A DNA stretch of 64,000 bases from Sternotherus odoratus. Taxonomy: Eukaryota > Chordata > Testudines > Kinosternidae. Positions 11,814 to 26,800 of the stretch are shown one piece after another. How positions within the stretch are numbered: the stretch's first letter is position 1; each line of letters opens with the position of its first letter. Position numbers and translations under genes: made by a program. The notes beneath the pieces were generated by a model that had not been told where the DNA came from, made no database searches, and saw only the letters and a program-made list of their open reading frames with translations. The stretch covers positions 293,185,041-293,249,040 of the forward strand of contig JAVMKO010000001.1 in NCBI GenBank assembly GCA_032164245.1. The letters are read 5' to 3'.

Positions 11814-14800
11814 CTGTAAGACAAGTCACTGGGATTAGAAAGTTTGTCATTGTGGTGATCCAAAAAGAGGGGCCAGAATAAGAGTGAAATGGATGAATCT
11901 GCAAGAGAACAGGCAACACTGCAAATCACTTAAACAATTAACTAGACCACTGTCTATCAGGCCATGATGTCTGCTGTACCAGCCAGCAGCCTCGGCCACT
12001 TTCTTCCTCTCGGGCCAGCGTCTTCCTTATCCCCCCACCTTAATAACAAGCACCAAGTCCAGCTCTGGCGCTAGGCCGTGCAGTCCGCTTGCCTTCCATT
12101 CAGTTGGGCACAATCTAATCTGGAATGCAGCCTGGGGTGCTCCAGATCCTGCAGCGAGTCAGACTGTGGGGGCAGACTATGCGACTGTGGCTGGTTAGAG
12201 CACATTGAACGGCCCACAGGTAACCAGGGAGCACCAGAATCCAGCACAGCCTGCGTCCCAAATTCATCCTTAGCACGAGGGCTCTGCATGGGACAAAGGG
12301 ATGGAGAGTAGCTAGCCAGAGGGGTGGCAAAAACTCGAAGCACAGGAACCAAGAGAGGTCGAGAACCATAGAACCAGACTAACTCAAAGATAATTTACCA
12401 AGGGGCGTGATGGATTCTCCATCATTGGCAAATTTAAAATCACGGCTGGATGTTTTTCTAAATGATCTGCTCTAGGGATTTTTTTGGGGGAAGTCTTGTG
12501 TTATACAGGGGGGTCAGACTAGATGATCACAATGGTCCCTTCCGGCCTTGCCATCTATGAAGCTATGACATGCACACTGGGGACATGCTGTTTACAGGAA
12601 GTGAACCAAGACATCTTCTTGCCATCAACTGATTTATAAGAAATGGCTGATCCAAGTTGCAGTGCTCTCTTACTGCAAAGAGAAAAGCCTGGCCAGATGA
12701 CATGGAATAGGGTCAGTTAAACAAATCCACTTGTGCATTCTCAGCACACAAAGTGTGGTTTCCAGTTTGCTAGTGATTAAACAACAAGGGAGCTGGCAGC
12801 AGACATTCCTTAAGAGCAGCACGGCCTTCCATGCTCAAAGCCGTTTCAAGAACTGTCACGTTTAAGAGCGTGAGGGCATCCAGCTACAAATAATGCAGAG
12901 TAAAAACATATACACAACTGCAAATGACAGTTTTCCTTTTCAAAGTCAAGGAGATTTTATGCAGTGGTTAGCCCGTGGCACTGGAATGGCTTTTCTTTGT
13001 TCAGCTTAGAGGGAGGTGACTTTAACAAGCTTATGTCTCTGGAGTTAAACATCCTTTTAGTGGAGCACTTGTTCTCCAGGCAGGTCCACTCACAGTCTAC
13101 TTAAAAACAGATCTGGGAGCTGGGAAGACAGATTACTTTGACAACGTCTCATTCTGGACTTGATCCAATTTGCATCAACTTCAACTGGAGTTAGATTAGG
13201 TTAGAGGGGTCTCATATTTCATTGCACCATGAGCCCCCTTCTGACAACAAAAATTACTACATGACTCCAGGAAGAGGAACTGAAACCTGAGCCCACCCAA
13301 GCCCTGCTGCCCTGGGTGGAAGAGCCAAAGCCTGAGTGCCCCTGCCCCAGGTGGGGGAAGGAAAAGGGGTGGCGGGGGGGGGGAGGGGGCACAAAGCTGA
13401 AGGCCCAGGGCCATGTTACAGACTCCCAGGCAGGAGCCCTGCCAGGTTTTGGCCCTAGGCCCCAGCAAGTCTAACGCCAGCCCTGGCGACCCCATTAAAA
13501 CGGGACCATGACCCACTTTGGGGTCCCGAGCCTCAGTTTCAGAACCACTGGATTAGGTCATCTAAGAGGGTCCTTTTTAGGACCATGGCCCATGACCTCA
13601 GATTGGTCCACAGTACTTTGGACCTTGTCAGTAAGACTATTTATGTCACCTGAGCAGGACCTACTGAGGCTCTCCCCATGGTGCAAGCAGAGTTCCCCAC
13701 CACATGGCTATCCCAAGGATTCCTTAGACTTCTAAACCGTTACTGGAGTCTTAGCATGATTTCTTTCCCCATTTGTGGAACAAAGCTGAAGAGAAGGGGA
13801 TTCAGTGAAGGAAGTGGACAGTCCCAGTAAAGGAGACAGATGCAGGCAGAAGAGAGATGGTTCCTTATTCCTTCTTGAAAAAAGTGAAGCTCCGGGGAGA
13901 ATGAGGTCATGAAGATCTGTAGCTGGACAGGGAGATGTGGAGGAAGATTGGAGCTTCCCTTTGGTGCCTGGAGGTGAAAGCTCAGATGGATGTAAGGTGC
14001 CGCGGGAGGGAGGAAGACTCTGGAGCACGGGCTCAGCCAATGGCTGCAGAGGACACCCCATCTCCATGCAGAAAGACTCAGCAAAGAGTGGAGGGAAGGG
14101 AGGAGAAGAGCCAAAGGGCCATAGGTCTCATAAGAAGGCCCTGCCACTGAAGTCCTTTGAAGCATGCAACATCCCCCACATCTCCTACCTTGACTGGGCC
14201 TACTGAAGTGGACATTAGGCACCTGGTACTTGGTGCGACTGGACTAAGTAACACTGATGGAATCCAGTGTTGGATGCTGCTTCTGCCAGGCACCAGGAGC
14301 CTGCAGACCAGAGAGGCAGAAAATGGCCCAGTATGTGGAGCGTAGTAGTGGGATAAAAGCACAGAGTGCTATCAATCACAATCACCTCACTGCTGCTGGG
14401 GAGACCAAATCCCGTGGCCGATGGTGCTACAAAGGCCACAGAGTCTCAGAAATGGTGCAAAGGAAGAAGTCTGCCAGATGCACAACAGCAGTTCAGTAAT
14501 TAGGCTGGAACAGCAGACGGACATTTGCCTGAGCAAATCATGGGTTGGATTTTCAGAGGTGCTTAGTAGCCACAACTCTTAATGAAGCCCATCCGTGCCA
14601 CAGGCACTCAGCACCTCTGGGAAATCAGGCCTCATGTTCTCCCCCTTCTGGGCCAGTAGCACTAGTTCATTCACAAACAGAACCCCACTGACATCAGCAA
14701 GAGCAAGACTAGACCAAGTGTTCCTAGAGAGGCGATGTATATTAGTGATGGTGGACAAGGAAGGAGACAGAGACCAGGTCAACAATGATCATTTCTGCTC

Positions 14801-17800
14801 CACTTTAAAACTGATCTGCAAGGGGTGTGGGGCAGGGGTGGGGGGGGAGGGGGATGGAATATTTTTTTGCCAAAATGCAGAGGTTAAAAAGTAGTTTGGG
14901 GGTGGGATGGAAACAGTTTTTTTAAAGTTTGTGAGAGATTTATTTTTTAAACAACCAGTGAATCAGGTTTGAAAAGAAATCTCATTTACAAAAAAGGAAG
15001 TGGAGAACCCTTCTAATTCCCTGTTATCACATGATGCTAGCAAAAAAGTGTGTGTGTGTGTGTGGTGTCCATTTTTCCATTCAGTTATGTCCATCCCGGA
15101 CTGGCAGTCAGCTCCTGCTGCAAGTTGTGAGGGACTAATTAGTCACACAGATTTAACATTACGCCTCTGCTGACAACAATTTATTTGACCAATAGACAGA
15201 TGATCGCCAAGTAACTGTCACTGTACAGCCTTCGACAACATTTCTATGAAAGGCACAAACTTCCCCCTCACCGGATTGAATAGATTTCCAAAAACATCTG
15301 GTACCTTTGTTCTGTTGGCGGGGGCTGATCTCTGCCTGCTCTTTGATCGATCTGGAATGGTATCATTGCAACTCTGACTCCTTTCCAGTTTGGAGGTCAG
15401 GTTCCTAAAAATCAGGGATTGGTAAAACATTAGACTGTACATTAATTTAAAAACAGAAAATTTCATGGCACCATCCAGATGGGCACATAGCACATTCTGC
15501 TTATATGCACCAGTTCCCTGTGTTGTGCAGGAGGTAGAGGTAGCCACCAAGACAGAATCTAGCTTGCACGGGACACCTCCTAACTACCAGAGCAGGGAGA
15601 ACTTGGAGGGAGATTATGGACTGATCTGTTTCTTGGGCCACTGCAACAACACACAGCTCTATATCCAGGCCTTATGGAAAAGCCACACTTCAGCCCTGAA
15701 TAAATGCATGACATTACAAAAACCCTTGGCCTCTCCCACCCGATCGTCCCCACTTGTTACACTTGATGCAACCAACGAGAGTAAAGTTATAGAATAAGCT
15801 CCTTGGAGCAGGGGCCAGCTCTTGACATTCGTGCTATAAAGTGCCCTGCCCCTTTTGAGAACTGTATAAACCAGGGGTCGGGAACCTTTCCGAAGTGGGG
15901 TGCCGAGACTTCATTTATTCACTCAAACTTAAGGTTTTGCATGGCCAGTAACACATTTTAACCTTTTTAGAAGGTCTCTTTCTATAAGTCTAATATAAAA
16001 CTAAACTATTTGTGTATGTGAAGTAAATAAGGTTTTTAAAATGTTTAAGAAGCCTCAGTTAAAATAAAATAAAATTAAAATGCAGAGCCCCCCGGACCAG
16101 TGGCCAGGACCCGGGCAGTGTGAATGTCACTGAAAATCAGCTTATGTGCCGCCTTCGGCACGCGTGCCATAAAGTTGCCTACCATGTAGATCTTTATAGA
16201 CTACAGAGACCGTAAATGTAAGGATTTTTACAATACAGTAAAACCTCCATTTAACGGACTAATTCGGGCGAGGGGGTGTCCGTTAAATCAAAAAGTCCGT
16301 TATTTAATAATAAAAAAAAACCCCGAGCTGTCGGAGCAGCAGGCCGCCCGCCACAGGGCCGGGGCGGCAGCTCCGCAGCCCGCCCGCTGCTGGGACCTGG
16401 GCGGGAGCCGGCAGCCAGCCCGCCCGCTGGCGGGACCAGGGAGGGACCCGGGAGCCAGGCAGCCAGCCCACCAGTGGCTAGGACCCGGGCGGGAGCCAGG
16501 AGCCAGCCCGCCGGCTGCCAGGGAAGGGGACCGGAGCCGCAGCAGGGAGGGGTCGCGGTCTGATATGGATCAGAAATTTTGTCCGTTGCATCCGAAGTCC
16601 GTTAAATCGAGGTCCGTTAAATTGAGGTTTTACTGTACATCCTTCAAAGGACACATACCCAATGCATTAATCCTCAAGAGTTCTATAGCAACTGGGGGAC
16701 AAATAGGTCCTATTCATGATCAAAGGTTTAGAAAAACTAACCTATGAGAAAAGATTAAAAAAAAGTGGGCATGTTTAGTCTTGAGAAAAACAAACTGAGG
16801 GGTGACCTGATAAATCTACAAATACATTAAGGGCTGTTATAAAGAGGATGGTGATTGTTCTCCAGGTCCATTGAAGAGAGGACAAGAAGTAATGTGCTTA
16901 ATCTGCAGCATGGGAGCTCTAGATATCAACTAGACTTATTAGTTAAGCACTGGAACAGGCTTCCAAGGGAGGTTTGGAATCCCCATCAGAGGTTTTTAGA
17001 AAAGGTTGGACAAACATCTGTCAGGGATGGTCTAGGTTTACTTGGTCCTGCCTCAGTGCAGGGGGCTGGACTTGACCTCTGGAGGTCCCTTCGAGCCCTA
17101 CATTTCTATGGATTCTATAATTATATTTTTCCAATTATTCAATACTAAGTTTTCTAAAACAGCAACAACTTATTTTGGGCTGTGGGGACTGTTTGGATTA
17201 GATTTAAGTATTTCAGGGATGTTTAGAACAAAAAAAAAAAAAGTGAATTGAGCAATATTTATGTTTATAATGGACAGCCAGTGTGCACTAAGTCTGTTTC
17301 TTACCCTGTCAGGAAGGCAAAAGAATAGGCGCTGCCTTTGGAGACAAAAGCCGACCGATGTGTGTGTTTGCTCTGGAATGGTTCTTCATTCTCTGAATCC
17401 GAGAGGCGTTCAGGAAACTGAAGTTAATAAAGGAAGAATCAGCTGGCATACACAAAAAAGTCACTCAGGAAATACAGTCAGACCCCGCAATACCGTGATG
17501 ATCGGGATCCAAAAATACCCGATCGCGGTAAACACGGGGTCGCGGTATTGTGGGGTCGCGCGACATCAAAGTGCCGCACACCGCCGCCATCGAGAGCCCC
17601 ACGCGCCCTGCGTTATAAGCGGATTTGCGCTATAGCGGGGCATGGTATTGCGGGGTTCCACTGTAGTTATTCCTTGAGAAAATGTTTCGAGTCTCCAAAA
17701 GTGGTGACATTTGAAGTATGTAAAGAATAGTATGCGAGTGCCAGCTGGTGTATAGTGTCATAGATCTATTGACTTCCCTTGAGCTAGAGCAATTTACGTC

Positions 17801-20800
17801 AGCTGAAGATCTGGCCCAATGTTTTTGCCACTTGAAAAACAAAAATGAACTCGTATGTGCAACTGTGGTTCAATGACGAACGTTTCATTATCAAATGCTA
17901 CAGGACTCAGAGCCCAAAGTAAGTCATACAGCAAACAATACTAAGGGAGCAATCGTTTGATATCAGCACAACCTTCATCAACCAGAAGCTATTCTATGGT
18001 ACTTTCCACACAGTCTATGACTGAAATGGGCAAGAGTCAAAGCTCAACAAGGAGTTACTCTTTTACCATGCTGCCATATATTCCCCTGATGATTCATATT
18101 ATATACATCTATACATGTATTTCTACAAGTCTGTATGTGTGTGAGAAAGAGAGAGAGGATACATGCAATGGTATGGTTTGCTATACAGGTTTTATCACCC
18201 TGTGTTTAAAATGGCCACATTACTCATGAGTAGTGAAGCCCGAAACGAGTAAAACAGGTCACTCCAAATGGGAGCCAATAAAACCTTCATTCCACATCAT
18301 CCTGTATTCCGAAAACTTCACCTGTATTACAGATAAACTGTTTTAAGAATGCTTTAGGGAGTTTTTAAAATGTTACTGGGACTATTTCTTGTATTCCTTC
18401 CCCCCAGAGCCAGGTGGCCTAGTCACTATGGAATCCAAATGTACAATGCACAGAAGAGTTATTCAAATCTCTAAAAGATGACCTAAGGCAGGTTTTCTAT
18501 AGCTAAAAATACCAGAACTGTACAGTCCGGTATCTCAGGTCCTTCTAGGGCTAGAAAGAAATCAAACAAGTTCTGTTGAGAAGCTAGAGCTCCATAAGAA
18601 CGGCTATACTGGATCAGACCAACAGTCCACCTAGCCCAATATCCTCTCTTCTGATAATGGCCAATGCCAGGTGCCCCAGAGGGAATGAACACAACAATCA
18701 ATTATCAAGTGATCCATCCCATTGTCCATTCCCAGCCTCTAGCAAACAGGCTAGGGACACCATCCCGTCCAATGACATACAGCTCCTAGTTTCAGCTGTG
18801 CAGGAGTCTGAGACATTAAATCATTTTTTACATCTAGAAAAGGGATTACTGATCCAGGACTGAATCCTGTCAGGCCTGGGTAGGTTTAATGCTATATCTG
18901 GGGTGGAAACAGTGTAGTATTTACTTACACATTCTTGATTCATTTTAAGCATTAGTGGTTCATCTTTTTTTTGCTGTTCTTCCATTTTCCTTTTTCCCAC
19001 TTCCATGTCTTCTAGAATTAGCTTGTGGATCAGATCCTCAGACGTTTTTTCCTCTTGTAATTTTTCTTCCCTCAACTAGCAATAAAAATAACAAAGGAGA
19101 CAAAATACTTGAAATAGGCTGTTAATACAAGCAATGTATTTATTGAATTAAAGGTGGACCTGGGAGCCAGAAAATCCTACATTCTAACCCTGGTTTCTTA
19201 GGATGATTCACTGTAGGAAAGTCCCTTAATCCGCCACATGCCTCAGTTTCCCCATCCATAAACAGGGCCATTACTTACTTTGCAGGAGTGTTCTGAGGAC
19301 AAGTTTTTGAGAAGTGTTTTGACACTAACATGCACTATTAAGTACCAAGGCTATTACTGTCCTTACATCAACTGGCAGTGGTGCTGTTAGGACCAATATT
19401 TGACACTGCCTTTTTTCCTTGCATCTGTTTGTAAAGCACAATGACAAATAGTTCTGCCTACTTTAAGACAGCCACTTATACATGATCCTACAACAAAGGT
19501 GCAATGTGGAAACATACAGTGTACACACACAACCATCCCTCAAGCAAAGATTTCAGTTTTGATTTTCAAAGGGGTTATAATGAAGTGTACTCCGTTTGTT
19601 AGACACATTGACAATATCCTTTAAAGTTAATCTTCGCCAAATTTAAAATGCTGCCTCCCACACCCAATATTGGGAGTTTACAGACAAACGTTGGCAGGAA
19701 GCACTTAGTGCATCAACACCACAGATCAGGGGGGTGCCCAAAGTCTAGGGTGGGGGAACATTTGTTATTTAATCAATCAATAGTAATATTTGCCAATGGG
19801 ATCACAGTAGATGTTCTTTAAAGCCATAAGGTATTGCAGCTCTCCAGTGCTATTCTCATGCTTCCTTCTCCTGTGCTCTCTCCTTCCCTGCCACCACTTC
19901 TAAATCTGGTCTAGGAAAATACAAAAATAAAGCTTTTGAGCAATGGATTCCCCACCCAGTTTCTAGACTTCTCTCTTTTGGGCTCTCTTTAGTGCTTTCA
20001 ACTTCACCAATATCTTGGTCTATAGAGATCGGCTGCAGAAAATATCCTGAAGGATTGTGATGATTTGTTCATCATTAAACAGAACTGTTAATTCCAACTA
20101 CAATGTCTTAACTGCCATATTTTCCAGTTTTCCTTTAGTCATTAGTTTGTTGCATATCCTCTCCTAGCTATCAAGGGGTTATTTAATTTACAGAACAAAT
20201 AAAATTAGTGAACACACATGCTAAAAATTGTAATGAATGCAAAAATACTTTTGAGTGAAAAACTATTTTTAATGTAGAATATTTCAGAACATACTAATAC
20301 ATAGTATTTAAATCAGTGTAAACAAATGTGCTAAATACTTTGGAAATACACACAAGACCCTGCCTTGAAGAGTTTACAATCTATGGCCCCAATCCTGCAC
20401 CTGTATCTGGTCACGCAGAATTCAAATGAAGTCAGAGAGCTCCACACAGAATTCTCATTACAGGATCAGAGCCTAGAAAGGCAATGTACAAATATTGGAA
20501 GGGGGGGGGGGGGGAAGGGAAGGGAAGAGTGAAGAAAGGAGGGCAGAAACAGGAACAAAAATTGTATGACCAACTGCTGATGTTAGGGTTGAGGTACATT
20601 CTTTCAATGCATGGCTTGTTAATACTTCTCAGGAGAGGACTAAAGGAATTGGTCTGAATAATACAGAACTCATATTAAGTCTTTACTCAGTACAGTAATG
20701 GGAAGTGTGAATTAAAGGGAGTCTGTGTCCCCAATATTAAAACAAATACAGCAATCTCAGAGGTTAATGAGTCCCATATACAATGATTTAAATGGGGATA

Positions 20801-23800
20801 AATAAACCAGGAGTTTTAAAAGTAATTTCTGGCAGTCTGTCTGAAATCCTCCCCACATCTTCCATCCCTTCTCCCCCAGAATTTGTAGAAATCCACATGG
20901 AATTATCTATTTGTCTTTTAATCTATATGGTTATATTTTGATTTTATTTCAACATTCAGCTACAGTGAGATACACAAGAATATTTAAAAACTTATCTTAC
21001 TGAAACAGACAATAAGAGGTGCAAACATAACCTCCATCAACTGAAAACACTCAGGGCTATCTTCCTTGGATATTAAGAACAGCAGAGTTTTACAAAAATC
21101 TTACAAAAAGAAAAAAGCATCTCTTGTTGACAAAGACTTTTTGTGCTCTATTTTGGAGACCATATCTCTCTCCCTCAAGCCAAAGGGTTAATGCTGGCAT
21201 CCAATAACGTATTTGTACAAAGGTAACTGAGATCTTTGTTCCCATTTGACTTAGAACTATGCAAAGTTTGCCCTACAGTATAAAGTTTGGAAGCCAACAG
21301 CTCAAAATTTGGCTTGGAAGTTATTCTCTGTGTACCCTTCACCAGATATACCCATTTGGATGCAGTAGCTTCTGCAACTAGCAGATTTCTCTAACCTGGA
21401 GGGGGGAAAAAGGTGAAAACAAAAACTCCACCACCAGACCAGAAACAACCCTTATTCTAATTAATGAGAGATCACCTGGGAATTTAGGCCCAAAATCTTT
21501 GTTTGAATGCAAATAGTCTCAGGCAGAATTTACAACACGAAAACTGCATCACTGTGTTAAGGAATGAGGAAAAGGAAAAGCGAAACAGACTAGCTTACTT
21601 GTAACACCCAACTTGCAAGAAGTAAAAAGAGTAGATTCCTAGAAATTTCAGTTTTGATAATTATAAGTAACAACTCTTATTTTAACCTACCAATGTTCTT
21701 TTCATATTCCAGAGGCCTTGATCCCTATGCTCAGAACTTCACCGAATAATCTCTTGCAAGTAATCTGAAGGAAAAGGGTTGGTTTGTTTTTTGAAAGTGA
21801 TCAGTTTTCTCATTTCTTGATATCAGAAATATTATTCCTATATGCTAAACATATTTCCAGAATCTGTGAAACTCACATTTGACATCTTCTCTTCCTTGAA
21901 CCTGTCCAGGTTTATGTGTAGTCTCTAAAGGTGCCCTCTTCGTAGGTAAAACTGCTCTGTTTACCCACTGCTGAAAAGTGACATGTCAGCACATGCCACA
22001 GGTAGGAGTTTCCCTACTGATTAGTTTCCAAGGAAAAAATGTGTGAAGAGAACTATGGATTTACTCAATATTTCAAGGCCTCCTTACCTCAGCAAAATAC
22101 AAGAACCCAAAGCAAATGGCTCAAAACAAGAAAATCCCTTTTTTTTTGCTTAGTAGGATGGAAAACAAATATCTAACTGTACAGGGTGCCAGTTTATCCT
22201 GAAACAAAGTCATCCATACTGACAAGAATAGTATTTTATTGTATTATCTATATTTACTCAACACTCTTCAGTAAAACAAATGGATGAAGGAAGGAGGAAG
22301 GGAAGGAAGAAAAAGAGACAGACTACATTATATTCAATTCCAAAGGATTAAACTAGGGTCAATATTTAGAATTTCTAAGGTGTCATATCTTAAAGAAAAA
22401 TGTAAACACTTTAAACAATCGTTACACTCATAAGGAAGGTGAGCAAGTATCATCCCCATTTTACAGGAGGGGAAACTGAGACAAAGGTTAAGTGACTTGC
22501 TCTAGATTAGAGAGGGAGTCTAAGGGCTTGGTTACACTTGCAGCTTTATAGCGCTCTCAGATACAGCTAGCTCCAGGGATAGCACTCCAGCGTGTCCACA
22601 CTGACAGCCACAACTGCACTGGCGTGGCAACATTTGTGGCACTTGCAGTGGTGCATTATGGGCAGCTATCCCAGCATTCAGCTGGCTGTAACATGCTGTT
22701 CAAACGAGGGGGGTGGGGTGGAGTGTGTTACGTGTATGTGGAGAGAGAGAGTGCACAGATTTTTGGAGTGCTGAGAGTGTGTCAGCACGCTATCTTGTAA
22801 ATTCAGTCTCCAGTAGCCCCCCTGCTTCTCACACACTCAGTAAACGATTACTTTGTTGATTTGCCCAGTACTTCCACATTCCTCCAGCCGAGTTCAAAAC
22901 AAAGGGAAGAGAGATCAACTGATTTAGGGAGATTAGGGGGCGTTTCCAGAGATCACTCAGAGCGCAGTATTGTTACTACCCGATTACACTGGAGCAGCAG
23001 CGTATCACTCAATACGCAACAGCTGTTAATCCTCTGGCAACAAGGAGTACCAGGACCACTACAGCCACGGACTAATAGCGCTCTACATGCCCTGCCAATG
23101 TGGATGAGCAGTAAGGTAGAGCGCTCTGGGAGGCTTTATTGCGGTATAAAGTGCCAGTGTAACCAAGTCCTAAGGGTATGTCTACATTGGCATAGTTACA
23201 TTGCTGGCAGTTTTATCGCCACTCAGAGAGCACTGAAGGGACACCATTTATGTGTTCACATTGTCAGCTGCCTACACAATAGCATGTTCACACTTGCGGC
23301 ACTTGCAGAGGTGTTTGGAGCGGTGCACTCTGGGCAGCTATCCTAAGAACACCTCTTTCTCTTCTGCCGCTAAGAGTTATGAGAAGGTGGAGGGGGTTGT
23401 GGGGCATCCTGAGTCCTGTCCCAATGTCCTGTGATGCACTGCTTTGCATCCCAGCAATCCTTGTGCTTCTGTCCACATTTGGTGCCATCTTTCACCTGTT
23501 TGCGTACTGTGTGCTCTGCCTCTTCTGTCTGCAGGAATGTTTCCTCCACTGCTGACCAATATGCTGCTCGCTCTCACTAATACATCACAAATGACGTGGA
23601 GATATTCTTTAAGCTACAAAGGCAAGAGGAGTTTGACATTGATCTTGCCAAGCTATGGCTTGCTATGGCATGAGATTGTTTGTGGCATTTATGGAGCTGC
23701 TGACCACTATGGAACGCTGCTTTTGGGCTCGGGAAACAAGCACTGAGTGGTAGGATCACATCGTCATGCAAGTCTGGGATGACGAGCAGTGGCTGAAGAA

Positions 23801-26800
23801 CTTTCGGAAATCCACATTCACGGGACTGTGTGATCTCACCCCAGCCCTGCGGCACAAGGACACAAGAATGAGAGAAGCGCATGGCAACTGCACTGTGGAA
23901 GCTGACTACTCCAGACTGTTACCCATCCGTTGCTAGCCAGTTCAGAGTGGGAAAGTAGACCACTGGAATCGTGTTGCTGGAAGTGTGCAGGGCCATTAAT
24001 CGCATCTTACTCAAACACCATGATTCGGGGCAACGTGCATGACATTGCACAAATGGGCTTCCCTAACTGCGGAGGAGTGATAGATAACATGCAATTCTGG
24101 CACCAGATCACCTTGCCACCAAGTATGTTAACTGGATCACCATGGGGGTTTCAGGACATTGACACAGGCTGGTTCGGAAAGGTGCCTGAGACACACATCT
24201 TTCAGAACACTGGCCTGTTGAGGAAGCTGCAAGCAGGGACTTTCTTCCTGGTCCATAAGATCACCATAGGGGAAGTCAAAATGTCCACTGTGATCCTGGG
24301 AGACGCTGCCTACCCCTTAATGCCATGGCTCACGAAGCCATGCATGGAGTACCTTGACAGCAGCAAGTCGTGGTTCAACAACAGGCTGCGCAAATGAAGA
24401 ATAACCGTTGTGTGCGCTGTTGGCCATTTAAAGCCCACTGGTGCTGCCTATATGGGAGGCTGGGTCTGGCCAATGACAATACTCCGACGCTTATGGCCAT
24501 GTGCTGTAGGCTCCATAATATTTGTGAAGGGAAGGGTGGAAGCTTCACTCAGGGCTGGACCACAGAAGCTCAGTGCCTTGAGGCTTAATTTGAAGAGCCG
24601 GAGACCAGGGCTATTAGAGGGGGACAGCATGGAGCCATGAGGATCAGGGATGCCTTGAGGCAGCAATCTGAAGCTGAAAGCCACTAATATGTGTTACTAT
24701 GCTCGGGAGTGCAGTACTTGTAATGCTAGGATGTGATTGTGATTGGTGCAGACAATGCAATATGAAGGTATAAGAAATTGCCTGTTGCTTTGCAGGGCTC
24801 AGTTTGCTTTCAATGAATGGAATAAAGATTGCTTTCAAACCAAAACAATTCTTTTATTAAAAAACAACCACCGGAGGGGGGAGACAAACAAACCCATCAG
24901 CACTGTGGTGGATGCGGGAAAGAGGGTCCCATGAGGATGCATGGTTCCATGACGGTTAAACATTTGTGTATATTCAGGTATCATATGCAATCTTCTCCTT
25001 TCAAGTACAGTGCAGCAGGCACTGTATTTCATCAGGGCTAAGCTGCAGAGGGGCGGGTGTTGAGTGCAGCGGGTACTGGGAGTCTGCACGGCTGGATTGT
25101 GATGGACAGGAGTGGAATGCAGCAAGCACAGACTGGAGCCAGGAGGTTGATAAGAGTGTTGGCAGTGTCTGGGGGGCACGTGGGAAAGAGTTTTGTGACA
25201 GTGGCTGCAGGAGAAGACAGGCATGGAGCTGCTCAGTTTGCAGTGCTAGTAGCACCTGGAATATGTCCGCTTGGCGCTCCATAAGGTTTAAGATCCGCTT
25301 TGTGGCAAGCCACTTTCTCCTGTCGATCCCTCCTCTCAGTCCCGCCACTCCTTCAATTCTTGTTTTTCGGCCGTGGCATGCATCATGACATCACACAGAA
25401 AGTCCTCTTTAGTTCTTCGTGGCCACTTTTATAATTCCATACAGCCGTTCAGCCAGCGATAACAAAGAGGGAAGCTGGGCTCCTAACGTCATATATGTGA
25501 AGCCCAAATGCAACATTTTACAGAAGCAGAACTGTTTGCAACACACAGATCCCTGATTCAGTGATTTAAACACAGCCAGTATTCACATACCCGTCACTAA
25601 CTGCCTGACCCCAGGCAAGCACACATGAACCACACACCTCCAACATGGTGAGGGGAAACAGAGGCAGGGGAAATCAGTGTTCCAGGACTGGACTGTGCAT
25701 GTGTTCTTGGGGAGAGCCGGTACTGTGCGCGGGGGGGGGAGGAGGGAATAATCATTCCTGTCCCCACATTTTCCACAGGCTGTGCTCCTTTGGAAGATAT
25801 CTCGCTGCTGATGGTGAGCAGGGAATCAAGGGAGGGTCTTCTCCAAGGCTTGCATCTGACGAAGTGGGTATTAGCCCACGAAAGCTTATGCTTCAATACT
25901 TTAGTTAGTCTTTAAGGTGCCACAGAACTCGGTTACCTCTGCTATTCCTGACTAACACGGCTACCTCTCTGATTCTTCTCCAAGACTCAGACTTCCGCCC
26001 TGGCCCTTATGTGGCTTGCCAGTGTGCAGCAATGGTCCTCCCCCCTCCCTCCCCAATGACAGCACAGTAGTGCAGGAAAATTACTCTTAATGGGGCAAAA
26101 AACAAAGCACCTCTGCCAAAGAACCTGCGGCAGTGGACTGCCCAGTATCTCCATGAGAGTTTCTTGGGGATCTCCAAGGCAGATTCCTGTGAGGTGAGGG
26201 AGTCAATCAACACCCTGTTCCACCGCTCAGACTAGGCATATGGTGGTGTGCACATCATACAGACATAAGCCTGCTTTCTGCAACCCTCCTACCCCCAACA
26301 ACTTGCTTCAGCAATTCCCAAAATCAAAGCCACTTACCAGGGGCCTGCTCTTCTGGTCGCACTTCGCCAAGATCCAACAGCTATGACTGGCTAGCCTCCT
26401 CTGGGGTAGGGAAGAGCTCCTGGCTGCATGCATCTCTGACGTTCAAGTCCTCCTCTGCCTCATCCAAGATTTCTTCCGCCTGGCTCGGTCCACTGTTGAC
26501 TGGCACGCAAGCCCTCGAAGAATCCACAGTGGCCTTTGCAGTTGAGGCTGCCATCAAGTATTGCATCCAGCTCTTTGTAGAACTAGAAGCTCGGAGGCAG
26601 AGCACTGGAGCAGAGGTTTGTTTCCTGCACCTTGTGGTAGGCGTTCCGCAGCTCCTTCCTTCTGAGTCTGCACTACAGTGTGTCCCGGTTATGGCCTCCC
26701 TCTATCATGCATTGTCAAATCTGTCCATAGGCATCATAATTCCTATGGCTGAAGTGCAACTGGGACTGGACAGTCTCACCTCCCCAAATGCTGATGAGGT

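Larger units (their letters stand above)
11814..15304 (-). other. RNF169: RNF169 intron 5
   Basis: This GT-AG intron is about 3.5 kb. It holds a CR1 3' end (12395-12570), a hAT-like fragment (13215-13555), a short TG run near 15048-15064 and otherwise unrecognised sequence. The open frames at 13.5-14.9 kb overlap on both strands and have no domain content. Confidence 0.85.
15405..17304 (-). other. RNF169: RNF169 intron 4
   Basis: This 1.9 kb intron is largely made of three transposons listed separately: a hAT-like element at 15872, a mariner-type MITE at 16236 and a CR1 3' end at about 16735. An L2/MIR-type tail ('aagctccttggagcagggg') lies at 15790-15860. Confidence 0.85.
17418..18928 (-). 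other. RNF169: RNF169 intron 3
   Basis: The intron is 1.5 kb. It carries a mariner-type MITE 57 bp from exon 4 and a reverse CR1-type fragment at 18592-18770. The remaining sequence is unrecognised. Confidence 0.85.

Noticed and set aside
13740..14222. 160-aa - strand open frame in RNF169 intron 5
   Set aside because: Overlaps open frames on the other strand and resembles nothing known.
25843..25975. tRNA gene
   Set aside because: tRNA-like text belongs to a SINE head and tail; no intact cloverleaf was seen.
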